A model generated the notes under the pieces. That model ran no database searches and was not told the DNA's origin. It saw only the letters and a program-made list of their open reading frames with translations. From Augochlora pura (taxonomy: Eukaryota; Arthropoda; Insecta; Hymenoptera; Halictidae), in assembly GCF_028453695.1 (NCBI RefSeq), contig NC_135773.1:18662001-18726000 (forward strand): DNA of 64,000 bases, read 5' to 3'. This document shows, in pieces, positions 13,337 through 24,440 of this stretch; the stretch's first letter is position 1, and each line of letters begins with the position of its first letter. Both the position numbers and the translations under genes were made by a program.

Positions 13337-13609
13337 CACGCTCGAAAATCATTTTTTTTTCAAGTCCATAGATGGCGTTATACTTTGCACTTTTTCAGTA
13401 TCGCTGAAAAGTCACTATACTACTATAGTCACGTGACTGCATGATATTAAAAATTAGAATATGTCATGGTAAAGTAGAGATTTCAAGAATGAATTTTTTA
13501 AAAAAAGTCATAATTTTATGACAGTAGATTTTTTCGAAATTACAGCTATTCAAAGACTAACAAGTTCTCGGCGAAAATTAGTAACGCTTTAATTCTGCTG
13601 TCGAGTGTA
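13337..13609. mobile_element. TTAA-flanked miniature element, family J (273 bp)
   Basis: Flanked by TTAA at 13333-13336 and 13610-13613. The termini are CACGCTCGAAA and, inwards from the right, ATACACTCGACA, so the inverted repeat is short and imperfect. A hairpin-like stretch with AGTCACTATAC and TATAGTCACGTGACT lies at about 13409-13438. No ORF is present. Confidence 0.6.
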
Positions 13610-13613
13610 TTAA

Positions 13614-15640
13614 CAATATAATGTAACAAATGTCGGAATAGTTTTGGCGATCAATATCATTGTCGTTTTATAGTGGGTATTAACTGTTGTTATTGGGCAG
13701 ACCCGTAGTCGGGCAAAGCTATTGTCAGGCAAATTTGGAATCGACGAAATGTTGTCGGACAAATTCCGGTCGACGATTCCAATAGGACCCGTAATTTCTA
13801 TTCGCAGCCCGTAAAGGTCCCTCGTTGATTCCGCGAATACGTAACATTTGTTTCGACAAATTGGACAGGAGGATCGTCTTAGACATCCGTCGGAAACGGG
13901 GACAACTTTTCTGCCCGATAAATCGAGCCGCGCGAAAACGGTGAAGCGATAGCCCACCCGGTACATAAAACAGCTGCGACCGAACAATGCAGCAACGAGC
14001 GCGGTCGAATCGGATAAGATCTTGGCAAGAACGTGATATACGCCGGCTGACGATGCTCGCGGAAGGCCATCGAGTATATGCTCCGAACGAAAAGAATCGC
14101 AGCTTGTTACCCACCAAGTTGCAACAGATAACGAACGAGTTCGTGCCGCCTCGATTGGCGACGTAACGCGGATCAACGGGATCACCGGTCCCTGATATTT
14201 CGAGTTCAAAAGTAATATCGTCGGAGAGCGTATCCGGACGCTCGGAAACAAGAGTTATCGCTTGTCAAGCTGGAATAACAACTTCAAAATGTAAATAACA
14301 AGATCGATACGATCGCGTATTCGATTTTATTTACGGAAGAAACTCTTTGGTATAAAAGTCTAATACATAAAGAGGTATACAAAACGATTATTATAATTTA
14401 TAATATACTGATAAGAAGATAACAGGTAAAGGTAAACAAAATAAAAATTATGCGAAAGAAAATATTATTGCTTAGGAAACCGTGTAAGATAACTATGCAA
14501 AAGAAAATATTATCGCTTAGATAGCTGGTAAACTAGCTATGCAAAAATAAAAATTATGCGGAAGAAGATATTGTTTAGACTTCTCGAGGATTATTCAACT
14601 ATATCTGTTTTCGCGGAGTTGGCACGATTAATCGTTCAATTTACGCAAGTTTCATAAACATAATTTCTCAGAAATATTAATGATACCTACAAGGAAAACG
14701 CTTAAGCAATCATTGGATATAAAACACGACTTCTGATCACATCACTTGCAAACATAATATCTTTTTTCTATTATATAACGTTCGAAGTTTGTACATTAAT
14801 TAAAAGGGGGTGGGAGACGGGGGGAGTTTGAAAATTAGACGAGCATCCACACATTGATCGCAGGAGCGTGTCGAGAAACAAATTGGATTCCGTGGAAGTC
14901 GACCGAGTAGTCTGGTGGGCGCACATTAACGAAATCTATTAATTAACGGGCGATGGGAACTCGATTAGCCATATTTCCGTCAAACGGACAGAAATCGGCG
15001 CGCTCTGCCGTGCTGGGTGAGAATTCCAATTAACAAATCGATACATCCAGACAATTACTTTTGCAAGAATTAACGCGATAATGGAGACTTACTATAATGA
15101 GAGTAGCCTGTCAATAGTTGCGCCGATAGTTGACCGCACGAAACAGAGATTCTAATTAACGGGAGCCGTTTTCACCTCGGCTCGCCTCCCCGCGAATAAA
15201 TCGCGCGCGCCAACAGCCCCAATAAACAAGCCTCTGCGCCTCCCGGAATCGATGACAAAAAAGTAATTGAACCGCGCGCGCATATGTACTCGACCAACGG
15301 ATTTGATTTCTCGCGTTCCGCAGTAAATTAAACGATCCGCTGATTTTTCCGAATAGTGTTTTCCCTACCTCGGCTACGATCCCAGTTTTCGACCCCGATT
15401 TCTCGCGTCACCTTGCTGACAGATCCTAGTGCACTCGTCTGTTGCACCGAGAGCGTTACGTAACAACCGAAAAACTATGGATCATCGTATCGACGCTTAG
15501 CCAGGAAAGGTGTCGGATCACTCTGTAACTTTTTCCAGCAAACATTTTGCAAATCGGTTCCGCGTTGCGAAAAACACTTTTCAAGAGAAACACGCTGGAG
15601 GCACTCTATTGTCCGTTTATTTGCGCGATATCCTGATACC
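13614..15640. other. Mixed-composition DNA without a supported gene
   Basis: The minus strand is open for 213 codons at 13610-14251, ending on the TTAA of the neighbouring element. The product is not recognisable, has no hydrophobic leader and overlaps a second 130-codon frame on the same strand. A G-rich run (GGGGGTGGGAGACGGGGGGAG) lies at about 14804-14826. A tandem repeat at 14440-14580 is annotated separately. Nothing else stands out. Confidence 0.45.
14440..14580 (+). repeat. Imperfect tandem repeat, about 44-bp unit, three units
   Basis: Units start near 14450, 14495 and 14539. Each begins ATGC(G/A)AAA and continues with A-rich sequence, GAAAATATTAT(T/C)GCTTAG and a divergent tail. The third unit is longer and repeats the AAAATTATGCGGAAGAAGATATTG core. 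It looks like local duplication in AT-rich non-coding DNA. Confidence 0.65.
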
Positions 15641-16181
15641 AAAATATTCTGTTATCTAAAAATTGTATTCAAGTCCTTTACTAGATTATTATATCTAAAT
15701 ACTACAGTGAGTAGGTAATACGACTTTTAGATGCCACAGTATTTTGAAAATAAATCTGTGCAAGGAAGAACGCCGCAAGGCACATGTTTTCACTTCCGAG
15801 ATAAAACTTGACTTTATTGGTCAATAAGATGAAAGCTTGTTGTTAAAAAATATATGTTAAATATAAGTTGATTATGTGAGTGAAGATGAAGATGTTTCAA
15901 ATTGCATATTATTCTTGAGACTATACAATTTTCTGTCACGATGTTTTTTCTCATAAATACGTAAATATACTACAGTTTAATCAGTGCAATTTAATCTATT
16001 GGTTTGGCAAGAAAGTCACTTCGGTTTGCACCAGTAGATAGCGTTATGTTTGTTTCGTTATTCTTTTTCAATGTTAGAATTTTTTTTCTTTTGAGATTTG
16101 GTAGTCAATACCTCTAGGTTGTTTTAGAAACAAATTCCGTGTAATTTTGTTGATAACTGTCAGTTTACGGTCAATTTTAAT

Positions 16182-17382
16182 ATGGAGCGAAAAAGCAGCA
16201 TTTTCGACACATTTGACTTTTTTATTTTCCTAAAGGCAAGAAAGCGGTCGAGGCTCAGAAAGAGATATGTGAATTTTATGGTGTTGATTGTTTAACAGAA
16301 CGCACGTGTCGGAATTGCTTTAAAAAATTTCGTTCTGGAGATTTCTCATTGAAAGGTGACCAACGTTCTGGTCGACCTTTTGAAGTTGATGATGACAAAA
16401 TGAAAGCAATAATTGAATCGAATCGTCATATAACTGTGCGAGAGATTGCAAAACAGTTGAATGTACCACACATAACAATTGAAAATCGTATAAGACGTCT
16501 AGGACTTGTTAATTAGCTCGCATATTTGGGTTCCGCACGAATTGAAAGAAATTCACCTAACTCAAGGAATTAATATTTGTGATACGCATTTCAAACGTAA
16601 TGCACTCGATCCTTTTTTCAAACGAATTATCACTGGATAAAAAGATCATGCTGTCAATTTGGTGAGATTACAATGGTGTTCTTTATTTTGAGCTGCTTCC
16701 AAACAATCGAACGATCAATTCAGATATTTATTGCCAACAACTTGTGAAGTTGGAAGAAACAATCAAAGAGAAAGGACCATAATTGGCAAATCGCAAAGGA
16801 ATCGTGTTCCACTATGGACAATGCGAGGCCTCGCACATCTTTAACAACATCTTTAACAATACGTACGAAACTATTGGAGCTCGGTTGGGAAGTGATGTAT
16901 TCCCCACACAGCACCGACCTTGCACCATCCGATTATCATTTATTTCGATTTTTATAAAATTTCTTAAACGGTAAAAATTTCAGCAATAACAATGACCTCA
17001 AATCGTACTTGGTTGAGCTTTTTGCTGTTAACCCTTTCATTACGGGTGCCGACTATAGGCGGCGAACGCCTGACGACCTATTTGTTGACTATATGTATAA
17101 GTCGACGTATAATCAACTGTTGACTCTAATCGATGAGTAATAGTTGTTATGTAGCTCTTAGGAGAGTGTACATACAAGTCAATCACAAAGTGGCGTTGAA
17201 AAACGTTAATCCGAATATCGAAGACTACTGACGAGCAAAGTGTACACTTCGCGGGGCGGTGACCCGTACAGGGGCAGGGGCGTCACTCCGGCGGCGCGGA
17301 CTGCCGTAAGGAAAGGGTTAAGGACCAGAAATTCTATGAGCGCGGGATTATAGAAAAGAATGGAAGATATTTGACTGATTGA
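16182..17382 (+). pseudogene. mariner transposase pseudogene
   Basis: The gene would encode the mariner transposase, which binds the terminal repeats and cuts and pastes the element into TA sites. From the start ATG a frameshift follows within about 15 codons. Then comes a clean frame with the N-terminal helix-turn-helix region, including GKKAVEAQKEICEFYG and TVREIAKQLNVPHITI, ending at TAG 16514-16516. The linker motif WVPHEL follows in another frame at 16527. The first catalytic Asp region near 16635 is degraded. The second Asp (DNARPRTS, 16817) and third Asp (SPHSTDLAPSDYHLF, 16931) share one frame with 37 residues between them instead of the usual 34; a 12-bp duplication (ACATCTTTAACA twice) and one missing codon explain this. 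A stop follows at FRFL. The C-terminal part (KDQKFYERGI) continues in the same frame across the inserted miniature element and ends at TGA 17380-17382. The D-D-D family is certain; the subfamily is not assigned. Confidence 0.92.
17032..17317 (+). mobile_element. TTAA-flanked miniature element, family C copy 1 (286 bp), nested in the mariner
   Basis: TTAA flanks lie at 17028-17031 and 17318-17321. The termini are CCCTTTCATTACGG and, from the other end, CCCTTTCCTTACGG: 13 of 14 match. Removing the element and one TTAA restores the transposase frame (Ala-Val-Lys-Asp across GCTGTTAAGGAC), which proves insertion into an existing mariner. A second copy, in reverse orientation, lies at 44591-44928. 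Subterminal GC-rich arms (GCGGCGAACGCC, GGCGGCGCGGACTGCC) surround an AT-richer centre. There is no ORF. Confidence 0.92.
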
Positions 17383-17682
17383 AGTTCATTTTTTGTACAG
17401 AAAAAATTGAGTTTTATGTCACACTAAAAACCCGAAATTACTTTTTTGCCAAACCAATATAATTGAATCATTAAATTAAATTTGTTGAGATTGTGATCCA
17501 TGGCGTTTTTCCGTACAGCCACAGAGAAACGTTCCTATAAGAAAGTCTCTACGCCACTGGAAACCAACAAGTAATCCTAACCGAACCGTTGAAACATCGA
17601 AATATAAATAATGTATCGTCATAAGCTGCGGATATCAGTTGAACGACGGCAGGAGAATATTGCATCCAGTGAATAGACATAC

Positions 17683-17806
17683 CGTGCATCAGTATCGCGA
17701 GCAAGAAGATACAGATGATCTTGGCCGGCGTGCAGCAGCCGGTTCCGCTGGCTCCGCACCGTAAATCCATTCGCAGCGCCCTCACGGTCCATCGTTTCCG
17801 GTTCAT
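17683..17806 (-). CDS. Candidate first coding exon with a hydrophobic leader (partial gene)
   Basis: The ATG at 17806-17804 has an in-frame TGA nine bases upstream (TGA-CAC-GAA-ATG), so the frame truly starts here; Met13 is an alternative start. The exon encodes 41 complete codons and one extra base (phase 1) before a strong donor, GTATGT, at 17682-17677. The protein begins with a basic segment (Arg/Lys at residues 3-16) and a Cys/Gly patch (GTGCC, residues 21-25), followed by the hydrophobic stretch AKIICIFLLAILM at residues 28-40. This reads as a secretory signal or signal anchor whose end would lie in the next exon. On the 5' side there is either an acceptor (TTGTTGTCCGCAG ending at 17861), making a 178-nt exon, or a transcription start at an initiator-like TCAGT near 17895. 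I do not recognise the family and find no downstream exon in the window. The gene would run leftwards, with the mariner in its first intron. Confidence 0.45.
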
Positions 17807-18330
17807 TTCGTGTCACCACTTTCCAAGTCGTGCCAGCCAGTGTGCGGCAATGCCTCTTTCCTGCGGACAACAAACAGAAGTTCTGTTCGCACACTGAATC
17901 GATCTCGACAGACGAACGTCGCCTCCGTGCTCTCCCTACTATTCGCCATAGTCGCGGTACTCCACGCTAACTGTGGCATTCAGTTGCCCCTTCGTGTCCC
18001 GGAAAGATCTAAATGCGTCACTTAACTCATACTTCGAGATCCTTGTCTTCGTAACGATTTCTGTCGAGCGTAAAAACGTGTTCTTTCATGCGGTCAATTA
18101 CACCGAATTTATTTAGAGATCGTGCCATTTTCGTTGGAATTTTTATTCTTATAACAGTCTTTGTAGCAACAATTTCAATGACAAAAATGCGAGTTGAATC
18201 ATTTTGACCGATGAGTAAGTTCACCGTAAAGTCTGGTATTAAAATTTTATTTATTTATTTAGCATAAACGGGGCAAATGCCTCTTCACTTTATTTACAGA
18301 AATTGAACAGAATAATGAGAAGAAGAATGT

Positions 18331-18432
18331 GAATAATAATAATGGTAATATTCATAATAATATAAATAATAATATAGATCAAAATAATAATATAAATAAT
18401 AATATAAATAATAATATAAATCATAATAATAA
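18331..18432 (+). repeat. AAT/ATA-type microsatellite
   Basis: The run is built from AAT and ATA triplets with scattered substitutions. It translates in one frame to an Asn-rich peptide, which is a consequence of the repeat and not evidence of a gene. Confidence 0.85.
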
Positions 18433-19566
18433 AGGATTGAGGAATTATGTATATCGCCATTCTATTCGCTGTAAATATATTATTAATATAGTCATCGAAG
18501 GAACATTAGCATCCGATCTCAAGTAATAGATTCTTCAAACTTTTTGAACTAAGCGTTTACTATGATATATTAACCACGTTTTCATTACCATACGTATATT
18601 GTTGCGTTTCAAAAGTTTGCAAATGCGTACTCATATGATACGTGTATCAACTTTAATGCATAAACAACCGTGCTGGCTTAGCGATCACGATGGAACCAGA
18701 CTACGCTCGATTACATCGAATCATCGGACTATGCAGGGATTATCGCGAATTATTTGTAAAGTATCAAATAAATGCACCATTTATCGCAAATTATCTATAA
18801 ACTATCTCATGGACGAGCAGGCGGAGAATTTTCGACGCACTTAATACTTTGACTGCCATGTCACTCATATGTGGGTGCTGGTATTATTTCCTCTCATTTA
18901 AAAAGTAATTTCCGCACACTGATTATTATACAGGATGTTAAATAAGACTAAATACTAAGACTGAAATGTAATATGACAAAAAGTCCCTCAAAGCTTCGTT
19001 AAGAATTTATGACAAAAATAAAAAATATGATTTAAACGCCATTAAATGTAGCTATACTTCTCACGCGACAAGAAGGCACCATCGAGTTTACGTTTCCCCT
19101 CCTTTCGCCACCGTTTTCGGCCAATAGCGACCAACGGTAATGCGACAGCTGTTGAGAGGGAGAACGTAAACCAAGGAAGGTGCTTTCTTGTCCCATGAGG
19201 ACTGTTTATCTCCATTCCAAAGTGACGCTCGCCTTTATTGACACAAATTTCACGTCGGAGAGTAATTAAATTCATTATTGATGTCACTGCCCTCCGATTT
19301 TCTTTAACCTTTTCGCAGGCGATGTGGACTTTTGTAATTATTTCGTCTCTTAAATGGCAGCCTTATCAGATCTTTTTACATTTCTTATTTTTTACATAAC
19401 TTCTCAACAAAGCATTTATGGACTTTCTGTTATATAACATTTTACTTATCTTTACTTATAGAACATACTCCCAATATGAAGAAAAGTGGGACACCCTGTG
19501 CATTTTTAATTCTATTAGGATACGCGAAACGTAAGAACGTTGCAAATCCGACGCCACACAACTTAA

Positions 19567-19784
19567 CCCTTTGCACTCGAAGCTATTTTAACTGTAATCC
19601 CAAAATAATAACTTTTCTGAGCATTTCCATTTTACATGACAAAATGTATTTCATGCTTATGAAATTGAATCTTGTAATTCATGCAACAGTTATTCCTTTA
19701 ATAATTTTTGAAGTCTAGAATTATTTTGGAACGTGCTGTAACCATTTTAGTGGTGCCTCAGAGTCACTACTCGAGTGCAAAGGG
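19567..19784. mobile_element. TTAA-flanked miniature element, family A copy 2 (218 bp)
   Basis: TTAA flanks lie at 19563-19566 and 19785-19788. The termini CCCTTTGCACTCGA are identical for 14 bases at both ends, the best preserved of the family in this window. The right subterminal region (GTGGTGCCTCAGAGTCAC) matches the left end of the 45.6 kb copy in reverse, so the two copies lie in opposite orientation. Confidence 0.88.
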
Positions 19785-20100
19785 TTAACTTTTCAATATT
19801 GATTCGAACGAATAAGAATACATTTATTCTATGACATTTTTTAGACGATCCGCGCGGCAATTACAATGTTAATTAATCCTTGTCTCGCAACGAGTCGAAT
19901 CGAATCGGAGTTGAAGTAGTTCCGAACCGATTACCAGCTTCTTTAGCTCGAGGCAACAGCTCCTACATATTCATAGCGCTGCTACTAGTATGTGCATTCG
20001 TTAGATCGCGGCACAACAACGGCGAAGCACGTTGCATATCAATGGCTAATCTCGGAACAGCTCGAGCCCCCGTCCAAAAATAGTTTTTCAAGTTCTGATG

Positions 20101-22980
20101 ATCAACTTCGAGCCGAATTACCTTTCAACGAGCAAAGTTGTTTAGGTTTTCGAGCGGATTGAACAGCGGCCCCGTTTTGCCGATGCTGTATGCAACGTTC
20201 GAATTCAATTTGCTCGCCGCGCCGCCGGGTTGCTGCGAAATCCACGGTGCCCGCGGACAACAGGCTGATTGTTGCCGGTGCGCGATGGCCGACCGGTAAT
20301 AAATTCTCCATTCGCCGGCAGATAATCGGAATTATAAATGTCGCGCAATCGCTGCCCGCCCCTCCACCTCGTTGTCGCGTCGCGTCCCCGCGCTCGCAAA
20401 TTGTTTTACAAATATTATTACTCAACATATTGATGTAATCGGCGCGACGCATCTTATGCAAACTCGCGTTATTAGTTTCGATTTATACTCGTTTATTTTC
20501 GATTAATTTCGAACGAGTTTAATGGCCGAACGGTTGTGCAAACTCGTCGGGAGAATCGCGCGTTACCGGATGAACGGGATGGAAAATTCTAAAATAACCT
20601 TTTCGAGCTCCGCTCCGATAATATTTCGCTTGGCCCATCGCGGTGAAGGATGCGTCGCGCCTCTCGTTTCGTGTCTCCGTGCGGCAACCGTAATTACTTT
20701 GCGCGCGGATCCAGCCTGTTTACCATAAACACGGGTTTCGAACCGCGGTTTTACCAGCGTGTATCCCCAGAAATTTCGACAGAAATTCAAAGTTGACAGG
20801 ATTTATGGGTTTGTCCGAGTAAGCAAATAATCGAAGTTTCGCAGGCGCGAAGGCGTGCATCGGCAGCTTCGTTACGGACAGGGGCCAACGAACCGTAGGG
20901 TCTGCGAGAGCTCTTTTCTATTCGACGCGTTTCCATCGCGGCGAACGCACCGTTGTCGAGGGAGCGGCCCGTGTCGAGCACCGTTGTTGACTCACTGTCA
21001 CCAATAAAAGCTCCTCTATTGCGTTCGCGTCGGGGCCACGTGTCCCCGTGCTTTCCGGCGCATTTCTCTCAATATTGCTCGAATTTCCACGTAGCCGGCG
21101 GAATTGCACACGGCCTGGCACCCTGCATGGCACCCTACGTTGCACCCTGCATTCCCGGAATCGCTCTATTCCGCTCCGCTCCGTCGCGACTCCGGCCGAA
21201 ACGTTTATCGTCCCGAAGTAAACGGCTTCCTCTACGAGGGGTCGAACGTCACCGCTTTCATCCAGCTTTCTTCGAGTTTCTGCGCGATAAAGACATCCTC
21301 GTGTCATCCGACAACGTGCGTACAGGCGTCGCAGCTGACGCGCTCAGTGATAGAGATCGATGGAAATGCGACCATGGACAGCGCTTAGCGACGCTCTTAC
21401 ACGGAAACGCGTTTAAACCTACCGAAATACTAACTTTCTCGGACGCTTCTCATTTTATTCGAGCAATTACACATCCGAGAATGAATCTAGCTAATCATCG
21501 AGTGGAGGCGACGTAAAAATCAATACAGAATTTGCCCCGCTGTAAGCATAATGCTGTAGCATTTTCATTACAGATGCAACGATTCCACCTTCTCGATTCT
21601 AATCGTTCCTTGGAACGAAAAGAAAATTTACGTTTACCGTGTGCCTAATCCTCCGCGAACGCTTAAACAGCGATGGCAAAAGAAGAGAATTTTCTTTCGA
21701 ATGCAACAAATTTATTCGTTCTGTGGCTGAAACGCCGAGCACTGTTGCGAACAGATTCTTTTCTGCGAAAATTTATTCGAGATCGGATGAAAAGATAATC
21801 CGAAGAACTCTTACAGTGCATTCGTTATGATTTCGTTCGTTTGGAAAAATATAAAAGTTCGCTCGTGCTCGCATGAGAATACATCCGTTTGCAAAAAAAC
21901 ACGCAGTCGTTTTATCATCCGAGCGGCGGTCCTTTAAACGGGAACGGCAAAGGGATAATTTAATACAAATGTTGAACGTTGGGATAAAACTGAAAGCTTC
22001 CTGTGTAAATTGAACAAACGCGCGCAACAGCTTATTTATCTTGGTTAACTATTCAGCCGAAACTCCCGCGCCGGTCTACTCCCCTCAATTTCCGCGCAAA
22101 ACTTGAAACCTCGTCTGCAAACTACGACAAAACAAGTGCAACAGCGTCCCATGGAACAAATACAGGAATCTACACCGGAGAGAAACACAATCAGAGGGAA
22201 TTCAAACGTTCTACAATATTCAGAAACGAGCTATCGAGCAGAGTTTGTGCGCAAGTGCCGGGCAAACATTTTCGAAAAGAATTGTCAAGAGGTTCGGCAC
22301 GCTATTTTGACCAATAGTCACGGCAGCGGCGGCGTACTCGCGCCGACAAGGGGCGTATCAAAATATTACGGGTAAATTGGAACAACCGTTTGTCCGGCAA
22401 CTAGGTTGGCCGTGCATGCGCGTAACGGTTTTTTAACGAGTTCATCCACCCTTGTCGAGCAACTTTTTCACGACGCGGGACTCGGTCGAGCCCGGCATCG
22501 GCGGTGTCACGATGGACGCGAGTTCGATTGCGACAAGAAGAATATCGAGATTCACTGGGGTCGACAGTGGCAACAGCTGTCCGCCCGATTGCTGTCACTC
22601 GGCCGAACCGCCTAGCATTTCCGCCCGAAATATCCCCGAAAAAATATAAACTCCGCGACATTTCGAAATCACCGTCGTTCACTTTAACATCGCCGAACAA
22701 AATTCGGCTCAGCCGACGTATTTTATGCTACTCACGGCGGACACTGTACACTAATTCTAACGAACCAAGGACAAAACAATTATTGATCATCCAAGGAGGT
22801 AATCATAGCGAAACGGACGGGGGCTCGAACGGAACAGGAATATCATACTTCACGCATCATACCCGCAGTCTAATTACTCCAGACAGCGCAGCCAAGGTCT
22901 CCTCTCCCGAGAAACAAGATAATACGTCGATCGAATCACAGATAATGGTTCGCGGTCACCTCTCCATGGGTCCGGCTTAG
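20101..22980. other. GC-rich block, no supported gene
   Basis: Overlapping open frames occur on both strands; the longest plus-strand frame is 20953-21516. The translations are rich in Arg, Ser and Pro and show no domain. A short repeat CACCCTGCATGGCACCCTACGTTG lies near 21118-21141, with CCCTGC and CACCCT motifs reiterated. I make no gene call. Confidence 0.45.
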
Positions 22981-23594
22981 TCTAAAACAGCACAGGTTGT
23001 CGCGCGGCGATCACGCGGCTCCGAAACGGGTACGAAACGAATTCGCGAGCGATCCACGTGACAAGTGCATCCAGCCGATGCACCGGCTCGTCGACGGACG
23101 CATCCAACTCGCGTAGACTCACGCGACCAGCCGGCCGCTTCCGGTTCCCATCTCGTGGCACTCGTTGGTCATACGGTACGCACACTCCGCAGCATGCAGC
23201 CACGCATGGCCGATGCACCGCGAGCACCGATGCACCGCGAGCACCGCGAGCACCGCCGAGCAACCTGAGAGGAGACTGGACTCGCCGAGACTGAGACAGA
23301 GATACCGCCGACGAGTGCGAGAGAGGGGGATGAAACAACCCCCAGAGTGGGAGAGAGATACAGACAGAAATAGAGACAGAGAGAGAGAGAGAGAGCTAAG
23401 AGAAAGAGTGTGAGGTGGGAGGAGGAGGTGGTAAGGGGTGGTCTGGTAAGATGGACAGGCAGATAAGTAGACGGTCGGAAGGGGACGGTGGCCGAGAGGA
23501 GTGGGTGTCGAAAGTAGACACGGTGAACGAGGGAAGAAAACAGCCGCGGAGGGAGGCAGCCGCGTCAAGAGAGAGCGTTAAGAGAGACCGGTGA
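22981..23594 (+). promoter_or_regulatory. GA-rich, possibly promoter-proximal tract
   Basis: From about 23270 to 23590 the plus strand is strongly purine-rich, with a GA dinucleotide run at about 23378-23396 and many GAGAG pentamers. It is preceded by a CACCGCGAGCAC repeat (about 23213-23262). Clusters of GAGAG are common at insect promoters bound by GAGA-type factors. No start site or TATA box could be fixed, so the regulatory role is only an inference. Confidence 0.3.
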
Positions 23595-23894
23595 GAGAAA
23601 TGCTGCCGTGGTGGAGACCGCGATCCAACTGCGCCCGCGCTTAGCCAGATATCAGCCCCCGACTACTCACGGCGCCCACGCCACCCAGAAGCCACCCTGA
23701 AACCACCCACGCCGCGCCAGAGCGCCGGGTCCACCGCCCTCGCCAGCAGCTCTGCTAGTAATGCCGGCTGCTCCACTACTACCATTGCCACTACTACCGC
23801 CGCTGCCACCGCTGCCACCACTGCCACCGGCGCTATTCCTCCCTTGTACTGTCGGGTGTCGGGCTCCGACGTCGACGGCACGATCCGCCGGTAG
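23595..23894 (+). other. Ala/Thr-rich open frame without ATG (possible exon or 5' leader)
   Basis: After a TGA at 23592-23594 the frame stays open for 99 codons to TAG 23892-23894. It contains no Met, so as coding DNA it could only be a later exon. The translation passes through Pro/Arg-rich sequence (APDYSRRPRHPEATLKPPTP) into a Ser/Ala/Thr-rich run produced by ACT/GCC/ACC trinucleotide repeats at about 23770-23830. A possible acceptor AG is at 23658-23659 (GATATCAG). The trinucleotide repeat keeps the reverse strand open too, so the frame may be a by-product of the repeat. Confidence 0.25.
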
Positions 23895-24208
23895 TCCCGC
23901 TAACGGCAGTCGATAGCGGTTGTATTATTATTACGATGATCGACGGTTCGACCATTATAAGCGGCATCGTATCCGTTGCCTGTTAAATTCGATAACGCGA
24001 TTGCTGCTTGTTGCTATCACGCGTACCCGCACCGGTGCCCGTACCCGCGGCTCGATATACGGCACGATCCCGGTGACCAAGATTCCGAATGCTAACTGCC
24101 ATGATAACAACCGTGCCGATCTCTCGTCGCGCTGAGAGAACGCGCAATTTCTCTTGCTCGGCGGCTGGCGCGGTTGATTCCTAGAATTTTTCCGCCAAAT
24201 TGCATTAA

Positions 24209-24404
24209 CACTAAACCTATCGCCGCCGATGGTACGATCGATTTTTGATTACCGAAGTCATAGAGCTGCTTCGACTAGAAATTGTTGGATGTATTTCTTT
24301 GTTCGAGCTATTGGTAAAATTGTGAACAATTTTCTTAAATTTCATTTTGTAATTCTTGTTTGATAATACTTGTTAGACACTTTTAGATGTCTGTAGGATT
24401 AGTG
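24209..24404 (+). mobile_element. TTAA-flanked miniature element, family B copy 2 (196 bp)
   Basis: The left flank is TTAA at 24205-24208 and the right flank is a mutated TTGA at 24405-24408. The termini are CACTAAACCTA and, inwards from the right, CACTAATCCTA. The interior shares CGAAGTCATAGAGC and CTTCGACTAGAAATTGTTG with the other B copies. About 35 bp of right-hand flank (ATCTAGG, AAAGAAGAAAACAATGTTA) is also similar to the flank of the copy at 24745-24927, so more than the element itself was duplicated. Confidence 0.75.
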
Positions 24405-24440
24405 TTGATCTAGGAGCCAAAAGAAGAAAACAATGTTATC

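Larger units (their letters stand above)
15999..17457 (+). mobile_element. mariner-type DNA transposon, decayed
   Basis: The element begins TTGGTTTGGCAAGAAAGT after a TA at 15997-15998 and ends with the inverted counterpart ACTTTTTTGCCAAACCAA before a TA at 17458-17459, so both terminal repeats (about 28 bp, imperfect) and the TA target duplication are visible. Total length is 1459 bp, of which 290 bp is a later insertion (17032-17317 plus one TTAA). The remaining 1169 bp is somewhat shorter than the roughly 1.3 kb usual for intact mariners, which implies small internal deletions. It encodes a broken transposase on the plus strand and cannot be autonomous. Confidence 0.93.
17862..20100. other. 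Mostly AT-rich DNA without a supported gene
   Basis: Besides the AAT microsatellite (18331-18432) and the family A element (19567-19784), I see one lone element end: TTAATACTTTGACTGCCAT at 18841-18859, which resembles the inverted end TTTTAACACCTTGACAGCC at about 25398-25417. No partner end was found nearby. Short open frames have no recognisable content. Confidence 0.5.

Noticed and set aside
14804..14826. G-quadruplex-like G-rich run
   Set aside because: Only three clear G-tracts; a fourth tract within a normal loop length is lacking.
18329..18526. Asn-rich open frame
   Set aside because: Direct translation of the AAT microsatellite.
20953..21516. 187-codon plus-strand open frame
   Set aside because: Composition follows the local GC-rich repeats (CACCCTGCATGG type); no domain recognised.
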